Assembly: GCA_002722095.1 (NCBI GenBank)
Contig: PBKG01000023.1
Span: forward strand, 1-44,155
Length of the DNA stretch: 44,155 nt
Source of the DNA: Rhodospirillaceae bacterium
GTDB lineage: Bacteria; Pseudomonadota; Alphaproteobacteria; UBA8366
Reading direction: 5' to 3'
Made by a program: the position numbers and the translations under genes. Shown here one piece after another: positions 27,010 through 36,801 of this stretch. The first letter of the stretch is position 1. Every line of letters begins with the position of its first letter. The notes below the pieces were generated by a model, which was not told the origin of the DNA, did no database searches, and worked only from the letters and a program-made list of their open reading frames with translations.

Positions 27010-27863
27010 GCGGCTTCTCCCAGTTTTTCGCCGTTTGCATTTAGCACCGGCTCGCCTTCTATGATTATTCGGTAGAGGTATCGGTATTCGTCACCGTAAT
27101 CGCCATTGGCTTGGTGCAATATGGCGCGGTTGTCCCAGATAACCACGTCTCCGTCCTCCCATTTATGGCGATATTCGAAATCGGGCTTGTCGGCCATGTC
27201 CATCAGAAGGTCCAGCATGTCGAAGCCCTCTTCGAGATCGACGCCCTGAAATTCGTCGATACGGGCGGTATTCATATAAATTGCCTTACGTCCGGTGTCC
27301 GGGTTGGTGCGGACCAACGGATGCCAGTAGCGCGGGTCGAACCCGTCTTCTGCGGGCGGCATCGGTCGCGGACAGCGCCGGCTCATCCAAATATGCAGGC
27401 AATTGATCTGATCCATCAGCGTTTGTTGCTCTTTCGAGAGCGCGTCATAGATGAGATGCATCGACGCAAATTGTGTGTCGCCGCCTTGGCTCGGCAATGT
27501 CACCGCATGCAGAATTGTCGCACGTGGCGGCGTCTCGGTGTGAGAATGATCCGTATGCCAGTTGCTGCCCCGGGTAATTTTCTTGCCGCTGGTTCCCTTG
27601 TCGCGGCTCGAAATAAACCCGACCATTGGGCACTCGGGCACCCTGAATTGTTCCAAACTTTGCAGCATCGGCGAACCGAATATGCGCGATACGTCGAGAA
27701 ATTCAGCCGGGTCCAGTTTCTGATCTCGGATCACCAATACGGAACGCTCGGCAAAAGTCTTGTAGAGCGCTTCCTTGGTCGCGTCGTCTTGAGATTGTCG
27801 AAGATCGATGCCGGTGGCTTCGGACGCGAAGCCGTCGCGCAAGTGTTGAATGTTTAAGCTCAT
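27006..27863 (-). CDS. TauD/TfdA family Fe(II)/2-oxoglutarate dioxygenase (tandem copy B)
   Basis: A 285-residue dioxygenase. The metal triad is His103, Asp105 (NWHTDHS) and His250 (ILHQAN), with Arg265 for 2-oxoglutarate (RYLYRI). It shares long stretches with the adjacent copy at 27863 (GSNWHTDHS, GGDTQFA, GIYMNTARI/AIYMNTARI, VIWDNR), so the two arose by duplication. The start codon overlaps the previous stop as TGATG, ensuring coupled translation. A longer frame to 28007 exists but is antisense-like and lacks family sequence. The substrate is unknown; the active-site arrangement fits hydroxylation of an amine- or sulfonate-bearing small acid. Confidence 0.9.
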   Translation of the reverse strand: MSLNIQHLRDGFASEATGIDLRQSQDDATKEALYKTFAERSVLVIRDQKLDPAEFLDVSRIFGSPMLQSLEQFRVPECPMVGFISSRDKGTSGKKITRGSNWHTDHSHTETPPRATILHAVTLPSQGGDTQFASMHLIYDALSKEQQTLMDQINCLHIWMSRRCPRPMPPAEDGFDPRYWHPLVRTNPDTGRKAIYMNTARIDEFQGVDLEEGFDMLDLLMDMADKPDFEYRHKWEDGDVVIWDNRAILHQANGDYGDEYRYLYRIIIEGEPVLNANGEKLGEAA

Positions 27864-28708
27864 CAGGCTGCCTCCTGCTCGGCGACTCCGATCACCGGAT
27901 CGCCCACTATCATTACGCGGTAGAGAAAACGCGCTTCGTCGTAATCGGTTGTCGCTTGGTGAAGCACCGAGCGATTGTCCCAGATAACCATGTCGCCTTT
28001 CCGCCATTGGTGGCGGTATTCGTATTTGCCGCTGTCCGCAAGCGACATCAAATGATCGACAATTTCAAATCCTTCCTCGTCGTCAATGCCGTCGAACGTC
28101 TCGATCCGGGCAGTGTTCATATAAATGCCGCGGCGCCCCGAATCCGGATTAACCCGTACCAGCGGCTGCCAGGTTTCCGGTTGTTCGCCGGGCGGTTTCG
28201 ACATCGGACGCGGGCTGCGGCTCGATTGCCAGACATGGAGCGTCTTGACCCGGTCGATCTTTTCTTTTGTTTCGTCGGGAAGATCGTCATAGAGCGCTTT
28301 CATGTCAGCGAATTGGGTGTCGCCACCTTTTTCGGGGATGGTTACGCCGAAGAGCGTCGTTGCGCGCGGGGGTACTATCCGATTGGAATGGTCGGTGTGC
28401 CAATTACTGCCGCGGTAAATGCGTTTCCCGTCTAGATTGTTGCGGTCTTCGCTGGAAACGAATCCGACCAACGGATTTTCATCGAGGCAGAAATGCTTCA
28501 AATCCTGTTCGAAAATCGGACCGAATATTTCCGCGGCCTTTAAAAATCCATCCGGGTCCAGTTCTTGGTCGCGAATGAGCAGAACCGAATTGTTGGCAAA
28601 GGCGTCGTATAACGCTTGTCTTGTTTGCTCGTCCTGATCTTCGCGAAGGTCGACACCCCGTGCTTCCGCGGCGAAATGATCGGTGAGCGGCACGATTTCG
28701 AGTGCCAT
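27863..28708 (-). CDS. TauD/TfdA family Fe(II)/2-oxoglutarate dioxygenase (tandem copy A)
   Basis: A 281-residue dioxygenase with His104, Asp106 and His250 as iron ligands and Arg264 (FLYRV) for 2-oxoglutarate. The chosen ATG at 28708 has a GGAGG/AGGA site and begins the family sequence MALEIVPLTDHF; the open frame runs on to 29077 but that part overlaps the upstream gene. It is 64 bp after the enolase-superfamily gene. Differences from copy B cluster in the loop at residues 85-100 and the C-terminus, which could give different substrate choice. Confidence 0.9.
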   Translation of the reverse strand: MALEIVPLTDHFAAEARGVDLREDQDEQTRQALYDAFANNSVLLIRDQELDPDGFLKAAEIFGPIFEQDLKHFCLDENPLVGFVSSEDRNNLDGKRIYRGSNWHTDHSNRIVPPRATTLFGVTIPEKGGDTQFADMKALYDDLPDETKEKIDRVKTLHVWQSSRSPRPMSKPPGEQPETWQPLVRVNPDSGRRGIYMNTARIETFDGIDDEEGFEIVDHLMSLADSGKYEYRHQWRKGDMVIWDNRSVLHQATTDYDEARFLYRVMIVGDPVIGVAEQEAA

Positions 28709-28772
28709 TCCTAGCCTCCAGCAATTGAAAGTCGCGATTTGGGCGAAACTACCAAATCGCTCCCGTATCGGT

Positions 28773-29891
28773 CTAGCCGGTGGGCCCAACCTCGTCGGTA
28801 ACGGGAGCGCCCTGACGCTCGAAATCGATTTCAATTCCGAGGCCGGGGCCGGTGACGGCCATGGCGTTGCCGGAAGGGCGCTCGCCTTTGGCGAAATCGA
28901 GGCGCCAGGGCACTTCGCCGAAGGCATACTCCAGCACTTCCGCGTTGGGGTTGGCGGCCGTAACATGGGCACTGGCTGCGGTGCAGATTGGCCCAGACGG
29001 ATTGTGCGGCGCGAAGTTGAGCCCGTAGCTGGCGGCCATTTTGCAGATGCGATCGAGTTCGCCGGGGCCACCGACAAATTTCACGTCGGCGATCATCAGG
29101 TCGATACAGCCGGACGCTGCCAGTTCTTCCAGCTCGTCATAAGTAAACATGTCCTCACCACCGCAGACCCGTCCGCCGGAAACTTCCCGGAGCGTATCGC
29201 AATCCGCCTTAATCCACTTATCGAGTGGGTCTTCGATCCACGAAATACCCAGTTCCTTGCAATGGCGAGCTAATGACCCCGCGAATTCGGAGATAAAGCG
29301 CCAGTGGCAATCGATCTGCAGGTCGATATCCGGGCCGATCGCGTCGCGCAACGCGGACAGTCGGGCCACACCCGGCTCGATCAGCTTTTCACCGACGTCG
29401 CGCAGGCCTTCGGGCGACACCTCGTCAAACGGTGCCATCTTAATTCGCGTGCATCCCGCCGCAACCACGGCTCGGCCGGCTTCGGCCACGGGGCCCGGTT
29501 CGCGGTCCTGGCACATGCGATTGATATTGCAATAGAAATCGACGGTTTCCCGCACGGAATCATCCGCGGCCAAATGTTCCGCAAGCGAGATTCCTTCTGC
29601 GCGGCAGGCGAGATCGTACAGAGCCTGCGCAACGGCGCTCGGAGGCGTGCGGGCGAGGCGTTCGCCCGAGACACCATCCATCAATTCCGCAGCGCTCGCG
29701 AGCGGGTCGATGTCCTTGTCTTGCAGATTTTTGGCGATCCGTTGCATCTCGGCGATACAAGCGGCTTCATCGCGGCTGTCGGTGCCTTCGCCCCACCCTT
29801 TGTGCCCGTCCGCGGTCTCGAGTTCTATGAACACCCAATTCCCACGATGATTTACCGGCACCGTGTGGATGTCACTACGGACGATTTTCAT
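28773..29891 (-). CDS. Enolase-superfamily (mandelate racemase/muconate lactonizing) dehydratase-like protein
   Basis: A 372-residue two-domain enzyme: N-terminal capping domain (IELETADGHKGWGEGTDS) and a barrel with Lys151 (IKMAPF), metal ligands Asp194 (LQIDCHW), Glu220 (WIEDPLD) and Glu246 (GGEDM), and His296 in APHNPSGP. The DCHW and APHNPSGPI motifs resemble the acid-sugar dehydratase branch rather than muconate cycloisomerase. It probably abstracts the alpha proton of a hydroxy or amino acid and eliminates water or ammonia. It starts 13 bp after the DadA-like gene. It is a different subtype from the partial gene at the window's left edge. Confidence 0.9.
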   Translation of the reverse strand: MKIVRSDIHTVPVNHRGNWVFIELETADGHKGWGEGTDSRDEAACIAEMQRIAKNLQDKDIDPLASAAELMDGVSGERLARTPPSAVAQALYDLACRAEGISLAEHLAADDSVRETVDFYCNINRMCQDREPGPVAEAGRAVVAAGCTRIKMAPFDEVSPEGLRDVGEKLIEPGVARLSALRDAIGPDIDLQIDCHWRFISEFAGSLARHCKELGISWIEDPLDKWIKADCDTLREVSGGRVCGGEDMFTYDELEELAASGCIDLMIADVKFVGGPGELDRICKMAASYGLNFAPHNPSGPICTAASAHVTAANPNAEVLEYAFGEVPWRLDFAKGERPSGNAMAVTGPGLGIEIDFERQGAPVTDEVGPTG

Positions 29892-29904
29892 GATCTATTC
29901 GATT

Positions 29905-31143
29905 CTAGAAGCGGGAGAGCCGGAACGGGTCCGTGTCGATGCCCGTGGGGCGTCCCGCAACAAGGTCGCTCACCAGTTTGCCCGTCATCGGCGAGCCGGA
30001 CATGCCCGTATGTCCGTGCCCGAATGCGTAATGAACGTTATTGGCATTTGTCGCGCGGTCGATCACGGGAAGCGAATCCGGAATGCAAGGCCGGTGACCC
30101 ATCCAGTGCCGGTCGCCGCCGTCGGCATGGCGTGTAATATCGGGCAGGAGTTTCTTGGCGTGCTCGAATAAGACATCCGCGCGGCGGTAGTCCGGGCCCG
30201 CATCGAGACCGGCGAATTCCGCCGTTCCTGCCAAACGCAAGCCGCTTTCCATCGGCGTGATGGTGAATTTGCGTTCTACCGATTGCAACCCGATCTTGGG
30301 CATGGCGCCGGGCTGGGTGAGTTCGAGATGATAGCCCCGTTGGCTTTCGAGCGGGATGCGATCGCCGAGTTGGGCCGCGAGGTTCGCCGACCAGGCACCG
30401 GCGGAAAGGACGATATGATCAGGTGACAGCTTTTGGGTTTTGCCCTCGACTCGGATGACCTTGCCGTCTTGCAGCGAAAGTTTGCGTATTTCATCGCAAA
30501 GCACCGTGCCCCCATCGGCGACGAATTTCTCCGCGAGGGCGCTCACCAACTTGAACGGGCTGACCAGATGCCCGTTGTCGGGAAAGAACAATGCATGGCG
30601 CACGTCGGGGCCGATTTCGGGCACGATCTGACGTGCTTCGTCGGCGTCCAACTCGTCGACGGTGATACCTCGTTCGCGCCGGCGAATGTTGGTTTTTTGC
30701 GCATAGGTAAATGCCGCATCGGATTCGAAAAGGTGCAATTGACCGAGACGGCGGATGATATCGCTCGTATCCACGAGCTCGCCATAGAGATCGAAAACAT
30801 TTTCATGGAGCCCTAAAAGTGCGGTCATGCCTTCCGCGATCACTTGGGGCCGGCCGGCGCGTATGTACTGCCAAAGCCAGGGGGCGGCCTTGAGCGCATA
30901 GGACGCGCGTACTTTCAAGGGCCCCGATGGATCGGTGAGCCAGCCTGGAACTTGGCGCAGCATGTTCGGCGTTGCCTTTGGGGTCGACGTGCCGGGGCTC
31001 AAAAAACCCGCATTACCGAAGGAGCACCCTTTGCCCGGTGCGTCGCGGTCGATTACCGTTACCCGGTGCCCATCCCGCTGCAGGAAGAGCGCCGAGCACA
31101 TACCGGCGGCGCCGGCCCCTATGACCAGAATATCTTTTGCCAT
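29905..31143 (-). CDS. FAD-dependent D-amino-acid dehydrogenase-like oxidoreductase (DadA family)
   Basis: A 412-residue DAO-fold flavoprotein. The FAD motif GAGAAG is at residues 8-13 with ALFLQRDGHRVTVIDR; GCSFGNAGFLSPG is the DadA-type second motif. The substrate domain includes QRGYHLELTQPG and the C-terminus has HWMGHRPCIPDSLPVI and AFGHGHTGMSGSPMTGKLVSDLV. It oxidises a D-amino acid or secondary amine to an imine, giving a 2-oxo acid or cleaving an opine-like bond, with electrons passed to the membrane chain. It lies 3 bp after the TauD gene at 31147. Opine or N-substituted amino-acid oxidation is an alternative to a plain D-amino acid. Confidence 0.9.
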   Translation of the reverse strand: MAKDILVIGAGAAGMCSALFLQRDGHRVTVIDRDAPGKGCSFGNAGFLSPGTSTPKATPNMLRQVPGWLTDPSGPLKVRASYALKAAPWLWQYIRAGRPQVIAEGMTALLGLHENVFDLYGELVDTSDIIRRLGQLHLFESDAAFTYAQKTNIRRRERGITVDELDADEARQIVPEIGPDVRHALFFPDNGHLVSPFKLVSALAEKFVADGGTVLCDEIRKLSLQDGKVIRVEGKTQKLSPDHIVLSAGAWSANLAAQLGDRIPLESQRGYHLELTQPGAMPKIGLQSVERKFTITPMESGLRLAGTAEFAGLDAGPDYRRADVLFEHAKKLLPDITRHADGGDRHWMGHRPCIPDSLPVIDRATNANNVHYAFGHGHTGMSGSPMTGKLVSDLVAGRPTGIDTDPFRLSRF

Positions 31144-31146
31144 GGC

Positions 31147-32043
31147 CTAAGGACCGTGGTTTGCGGCGTCCGGCTGCGGCACCGCAAAGTCGTCTGGTTT
31201 TAGAAACACCGTCGTTCTTTTGGCGAAGCGTGGAATATCCGGGTCGTAGCCATCGCGGCGATGCATCAGACGACCGTTGTCCCAAAGAACCACATCGCCG
31301 TTTCGCCATTCGTGGGCGTAGATATGCTCGTCCCGGACAATATGAGCGAAAAGGCGTTCGAGCAGATCTTGGGTTTCCTCCTCCGACTTGCCCTCGATGG
31401 CCATGGTTTTGTTGGGGTCGAGGAAAGTGGATTTTTCGCCGGTAACCGGATGGGTCAATACGATCGGATGCGTCGCCGGCGGCGTCCGATCGTGCAGCAC
31501 CTTTACCCGGTCTCCGTCTTTTGAGAAGTCGCGCTGGAAACTTCGCTGGGATTTGTATCCGAACTTGGCCGTTGCGGTTTTGCCGTCGATCTCGGCTTTG
31601 AGGTCGTCGGGCAGGGATGCATAGCCGAGGGCCGTATTGCACCACCAAGTATTGCCACCGGATTCGGGCATTTCGGTGGCATAGAAGATCGATCCGGTCG
31701 CCGGCCAGACGCGATAAATTTGGTCGTGATGCCAATGGAGTTCGTAAACCCCGAGCCCGCCGAGCGCGCGCCCATCGGGGCGTTTGAGGCCGGTAATATA
31801 GATCACTTCCGGAAACGCCGGCGAATACATATCGTCGCGGGTGATGCGCTCCAGCTTGCCGAAGCCTTTGGAAAAATCTACCAGGCGGCTTTCGGTAATG
31901 CTTTGGCGCCGGAATAGCAGAAGCGGATCCTGTTGCCATAGCTTGTAGACGGCATCGAAAGTTGCTTCGTCCATGTTTTCGAGGTCCACATCCAGGACCT
32001 CGAGGCCGAAATTATCCTGTAATGGACGGGTTTCCAGTTCCAT
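31147..32043 (-). CDS. TauD/TfdA family Fe(II)/2-oxoglutarate dioxygenase
   Basis: A 298-residue dioxygenase with His105, Asp107 (WHHDQ), His261 (LMHRRD) and Arg276. It has the TauD-like insert RTPPATHPIVLTHPVTGEKSTFLDP. It resembles the plus-strand dioxygenase at 19789 more than the tandem pair at 27006/27863, so at least two subfamilies operate in the block. Its ATG directly follows the amidohydrolase stop codon with no gap. The role is inferred to be an early oxidative step of the operon's pathway. Confidence 0.92.
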   Translation of the reverse strand: MELETRPLQDNFGLEVLDVDLENMDEATFDAVYKLWQQDPLLLFRRQSITESRLVDFSKGFGKLERITRDDMYSPAFPEVIYITGLKRPDGRALGGLGVYELHWHHDQIYRVWPATGSIFYATEMPESGGNTWWCNTALGYASLPDDLKAEIDGKTATAKFGYKSQRSFQRDFSKDGDRVKVLHDRTPPATHPIVLTHPVTGEKSTFLDPNKTMAIEGKSEEETQDLLERLFAHIVRDEHIYAHEWRNGDVVLWDNGRLMHRRDGYDPDIPRFAKRTTVFLKPDDFAVPQPDAANHGP

Positions 32044-33021
32044 CTAGAGCCCGAACAACGCCTGAGCGTTGCCTTCCAAAATCTTGTCCTTGTCGGCCTG
32101 GCTTAGGGAGCAGTCCGCAACCACCTTGCGGGGTTCCATATCACCGATCGGGAACGGCCAATCGGAGCCCAGCATTACCTTATCGATCCCGACGCGCTGG
32201 ACGAGAAAGTCCAATACGTCCGGTTCGAAGACGATGCTGTCGAAATAGAGCTGGGCGAAGCCTTCCCGCGGGTCGGCATATTGGCCGGGATGAGCATTGA
32301 AATTGCGGATCAAGCGTCCAAGCGCATAAGGCAGCGCCGCGCCACCGGTCGATGCGATGATTTTAGCGTTGGGATACTTGGTAAGGTGCCCGGTAAAGAG
32401 AATGCGGGCCAAGGCGGTGGTCTGATCGTTGATGCGCCCGACTGCGTTGGTCATGTCGTAATCGATCACCCGCGTATCCGTGGTGTCGAAAACCGGATGG
32501 ACCATGATCACAGCGCTTTTCTCATGCGCCATTTCCCAGAACGGATCCAAATCCGGATCATCGAGATTTCCGCCGAGCCCCTTGGTTTGGGCGCCAATCA
32601 TGAAACCCTTGAAACCTTGATCGAGAGCTTCTTCCATCACCGCCGCCGCATGCGTCCCGCTTTGCATCGGTAGTACCGCGAGCGGAATCATGCGCGGTTC
32701 CTTTTCGCATTCTTTCAAAAGCCATTCGTTGGAGTAACGCGCCCATGCGGCCCCTTCCTCGGCCGGAAGCTGATTGCCGAACGCGTCGACCCAGCCGCCG
32801 GGTATTTGCAAATCGAGCCCTTGTTCGTCCATCCATGCCTTGCGTTCTTCGGTCTCGCGAAGTCGCGGCATGACCGGGCGTGTGGGCTTGCCGCCGGCGA
32901 AGGCGAGTTGAAACTTCCCGTCATCCTCTACCAGTTCCACATTAGGAAAATCGGAACCGCGGTCACGCAAATCTTCGAGCATGGCCTGGGGGATGTAATG
33001 GGCGTGGGTATCGATAGTCAT
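32044..33021 (-). CDS. Amidohydrolase family protein, ACMSD-like
   Basis: A 325-residue metal-dependent barrel enzyme. It begins with the metal motif His6-x-His8 (THAHY), has His175 (VIMVHPVF) and Asp287 (LGSDWPFPIG), and ends LEGNAQALFGL, all as in aminocarboxymuconate-semialdehyde decarboxylase-type (amidohydrolase 2) proteins. In ACMSD a further catalytic His lies in a HGG motif before LPY; here that position is Thr225 (ASTGGAALPY). It may decarboxylate or hydrolyse a small acid by an altered mechanism. It is the first gene of the operon running to 26005, with its ATG preceded by a GGAGGAG-like site. Confidence 0.88.
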   Translation of the reverse strand: MTIDTHAHYIPQAMLEDLRDRGSDFPNVELVEDDGKFQLAFAGGKPTRPVMPRLRETEERKAWMDEQGLDLQIPGGWVDAFGNQLPAEEGAAWARYSNEWLLKECEKEPRMIPLAVLPMQSGTHAAAVMEEALDQGFKGFMIGAQTKGLGGNLDDPDLDPFWEMAHEKSAVIMVHPVFDTTDTRVIDYDMTNAVGRINDQTTALARILFTGHLTKYPNAKIIASTGGAALPYALGRLIRNFNAHPGQYADPREGFAQLYFDSIVFEPDVLDFLVQRVGIDKVMLGSDWPFPIGDMEPRKVVADCSLSQADKDKILEGNAQALFGL

Positions 33022-33156
33022 GCAGGCTCCTCCGAGCGAAAATTCTTATCCGGTGACTTAGCCGTTGGGGCCGTCGAGAATCAAGGGGCGTCACGAAGTC
33101 AGAAAGAGTTCCTGCTCTTCCATTCGCGAATTTATAACGAACAGTGGGTTCGAAAT

Positions 33157-33230
33157 TGGCTGGGGGACCCGGATTCGAACCGGGACTAAGCGGGTCAGAG
33201 CCGCTCGTTCTACCGTTAAACTATCCCCCA
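33157..33230 (-). tRNA. tRNA-Gln (anticodon CUG)
   Basis: A complete cloverleaf: acceptor TGGGGGA / TCCCCCA, D-arm GTTTAACGGTAGAAC, anticodon stem AGCGG / CCGCT around loop CTCTGAC (anticodon CTG), T-arm CCCGG-TTCGAAT-CCGGG, discriminator G and an encoded CCA end. U1-A72 is the usual identity element of tRNA-Gln. It reads codon CAG. Confidence 0.96.
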
Positions 33231-33410
33231 ATCGGAAGCGCGGCAGCCTTCTAGCATATTCAATTTACGGGCGCGATGGCGAATTTCTCTCGTTTGGGTG
33301 CAGGCGGAATCCGGCAATTCTTTTATGGATTTGTGAATTCTTTGAGCTAGGATACCTGCAAGTTTGAATAAAAGTACAACAAGCCGGACCACCGGCGGGA
33401 GCAAACAGCC

Positions 33411-34469
33411 ATGGCGGTTTACGCTACGAGACGCCGCCAGCGCGATTGGCAACGTAAGCGTCAGGGAGGGCGCTGGGGCCATACATTCGCCGCGCTGGAT
33501 TTGGGCACCAACAATTGCCGTTTGCTGGTGGCGCGGCCCCAGCGGGACGGTTTCCGTGTCATCGACGCATTTTCTCGGATCGTGCGCTTGGGGGAGGGCC
33601 TCGGCACCGGCGATAGCCTGAGCAATGAGGCGATGGACCGCACGATTGCCGCGCTCGACATTTGCGCCAAGAAAATGAAAAAGGATGGTGTCGACCGGTT
33701 CCGATTTGTCGGCACCGAAGCATGCCGCCGGGCGGCTAACGCGGATAGTTTCTTCGCCCAAGTCGAAGATCGAACCGGCCTAACTATCGAGGTCATCAGC
33801 CAGGCGGAAGAGGCGCGGCTTGCCTTCTCTGGTTGTCGTTCGTTGCTGGATGGGCGAGAGCCTTATGCGGTTGTCTTTGACATTGGCGGTGGCAGCACGC
33901 AGGTCCTGTGGCTTTCCCTTAGTGATTCAAAAGACCCCGTACGCGATTGGATTTCAGTGCCGCTGGGCGTGGTGACGCTGAGTGAACGGCACGGCACCGC
34001 GAGCCTTTCCGAAGCGGCTTACGGGCGTGTAATGGATGAAGTTGACGAATATCTGGCCGATTTTTGTGCCCGTCACAAAATCGCCGAGCGGGTTGCGGGT
34101 GGAAAAGTGCAGATGCTGGGAACGTCAGGTACCGTCACTACGCTTACGGGGATCAGTAAAGATCTCGATTTTTACGATCGGTCCAAGGTCGACGGTGCGG
34201 TGCTGGAGTTCGAAGAGGTGCGCACGATCAGTGATCGATTACGCCGAATGGATGTTTCCGAGCGGGCCCAGGTGCCGTGCATAGGCCACGACCGTGCGGA
34301 TTTGGTGATCACGGGCTGCGCAGTGCTGGAGGCAATCTGTAGGCGTTGGCCAGTCGGACAGCTACGGGTTGCCGACCGTGGCATCCGCGAAGGTATCCTC
34401 TGGGAATTAATGGCGGAAGCCGACCTGGAGGGCTTGTCGGGCCCAAGAGGCAATCGCAAACCGTCCTAA
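33411..34469 (+). CDS. ppx: Exopolyphosphatase/guanosine pentaphosphate phosphohydrolase family protein
   Basis: A 352-residue Ppx/GppA phosphatase, the short alphaproteobacterial form without the C-terminal HD extension. A basic N-terminal tail is followed by the phosphate-1 motif AALDLGTNNCRLLVA, GTEACRRAANADSF, EVISQAEEARLAF, phosphate-2 motif VFDIGGGSTQVLWL, and GTSGTVTTLTG. It removes phosphate from polyphosphate or pppGpp. The ATG has a GGCGGGAG site. rlmE follows after 13 bp, a common ppx-rlmE arrangement in this class. Confidence 0.92.
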   Translation: MAVYATRRRQRDWQRKRQGGRWGHTFAALDLGTNNCRLLVARPQRDGFRVIDAFSRIVRLGEGLGTGDSLSNEAMDRTIAALDICAKKMKKDGVDRFRFVGTEACRRAANADSFFAQVEDRTGLTIEVISQAEEARLAFSGCRSLLDGREPYAVVFDIGGGSTQVLWLSLSDSKDPVRDWISVPLGVVTLSERHGTASLSEAAYGRVMDEVDEYLADFCARHKIAERVAGGKVQMLGTSGTVTTLTGISKDLDFYDRSKVDGAVLEFEEVRTISDRLRRMDVSERAQVPCIGHDRADLVITGCAVLEAICRRWPVGQLRVADRGIREGILWELMAEADLEGLSGPRGNRKPS

Positions 34470-34482
34470 GAGGTATCGGCAA

Positions 34483-35199
34483 ATGGCACGTAAGGCAGGG
34501 CGGAAATCGAAAGGCGGCGCCGGGCGGGGGCGGCATGTGCGGGTTAAAACCGCGCGTGGACGCAAGACCTCTTCGACGCGTTGGCTACAGCGGCAACTTA
34601 ACGATCCCTATGTACGCGAGGCTCAGCGATTGGGTTATCGAAGCCGTGCAGCCTTCAAATTGGCCGAACTCGACGATCGGTTTGGATTTTTGGAAAAAGG
34701 TACGCGGGTTATCGACCTTGGTGCCGCGCCGGGAGGCTGGAGCCAAGTTGCTGCCGAACGGCTCGGTGATGAAGGGCGTGTGTTTGCTCTCGATATCGCT
34801 CCCATAGAACCCTTGGCAGGCGTCGAGATTTTTGAGGGTGACTTTTACGATGACCGGATGTTGAGCGAATTGGATAAGGTGGTCGGGATGAATGTGGATG
34901 TAGTGCTTAGCGATATGGCGGCGTCCGCTACTGGACACGCGAAAACCGATCATCTCCGTATCATGGCGCTTGCGGAAGCCGCCTATGATTTCGCGTGGCC
35001 ACGGTTGAGCGATGGCGGCTGTTTTGTGGCCAAGGTATTTCAAGGCGGCACGGAGCGCGAATTGCTTGAACGGCTGAAACGGGATTTCGCTAAGGTAGTG
35101 CATGCTAAGCCGGACTCGAGCCGAAAGGAATCGGCGGAGATGTACCTTGTGGCGACCGGTTTTCGCGGTAATGTCCAGAAAGATGACGGGGAGCGTTAA
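34483..35199 (+). CDS. rlmE: 23S rRNA (uridine-2'-O-)-methyltransferase RlmE (FtsJ)
   Basis: A 238-residue methyltransferase. A Lys/Arg/Gly-rich N-tail leads into RWLQRQLNDPYVREAQRLGYRSRAAFKLAELD, the SAM motif VIDLGAAPGGWSQVAAERLG, and the K-D-K-E catalytic set seen in AAFKL, VLSDMAAS, FVAKVFQGG and KESAEMYLVA. It methylates U2552 of 23S rRNA during 50S assembly. It has an AAGAGG site and is cotranscribed with ppx. A small AACGGT inverted repeat follows the stop but lacks a T-tract. Confidence 0.96.
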   Translation: MARKAGRKSKGGAGRGRHVRVKTARGRKTSSTRWLQRQLNDPYVREAQRLGYRSRAAFKLAELDDRFGFLEKGTRVIDLGAAPGGWSQVAAERLGDEGRVFALDIAPIEPLAGVEIFEGDFYDDRMLSELDKVVGMNVDVVLSDMAASATGHAKTDHLRIMALAEAAYDFAWPRLSDGGCFVAKVFQGGTERELLERLKRDFAKVVHAKPDSSRKESAEMYLVATGFRGNVQKDDGER

Positions 35200-36774
<1,575 letters not shown>

Positions 36775-36801
36775 ACCGCTGTTTGCTCCGGCTGTCACGC
36801 C

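Noticed and set aside
27863..29077. Extended N-terminus of the TauD gene up to 29077
   Set aside because: The extra 120 residues overlap the enolase-superfamily gene and are Pro/Arg/Ser-rich noise; ATG 28708 has a good ribosome site and begins the family sequence.
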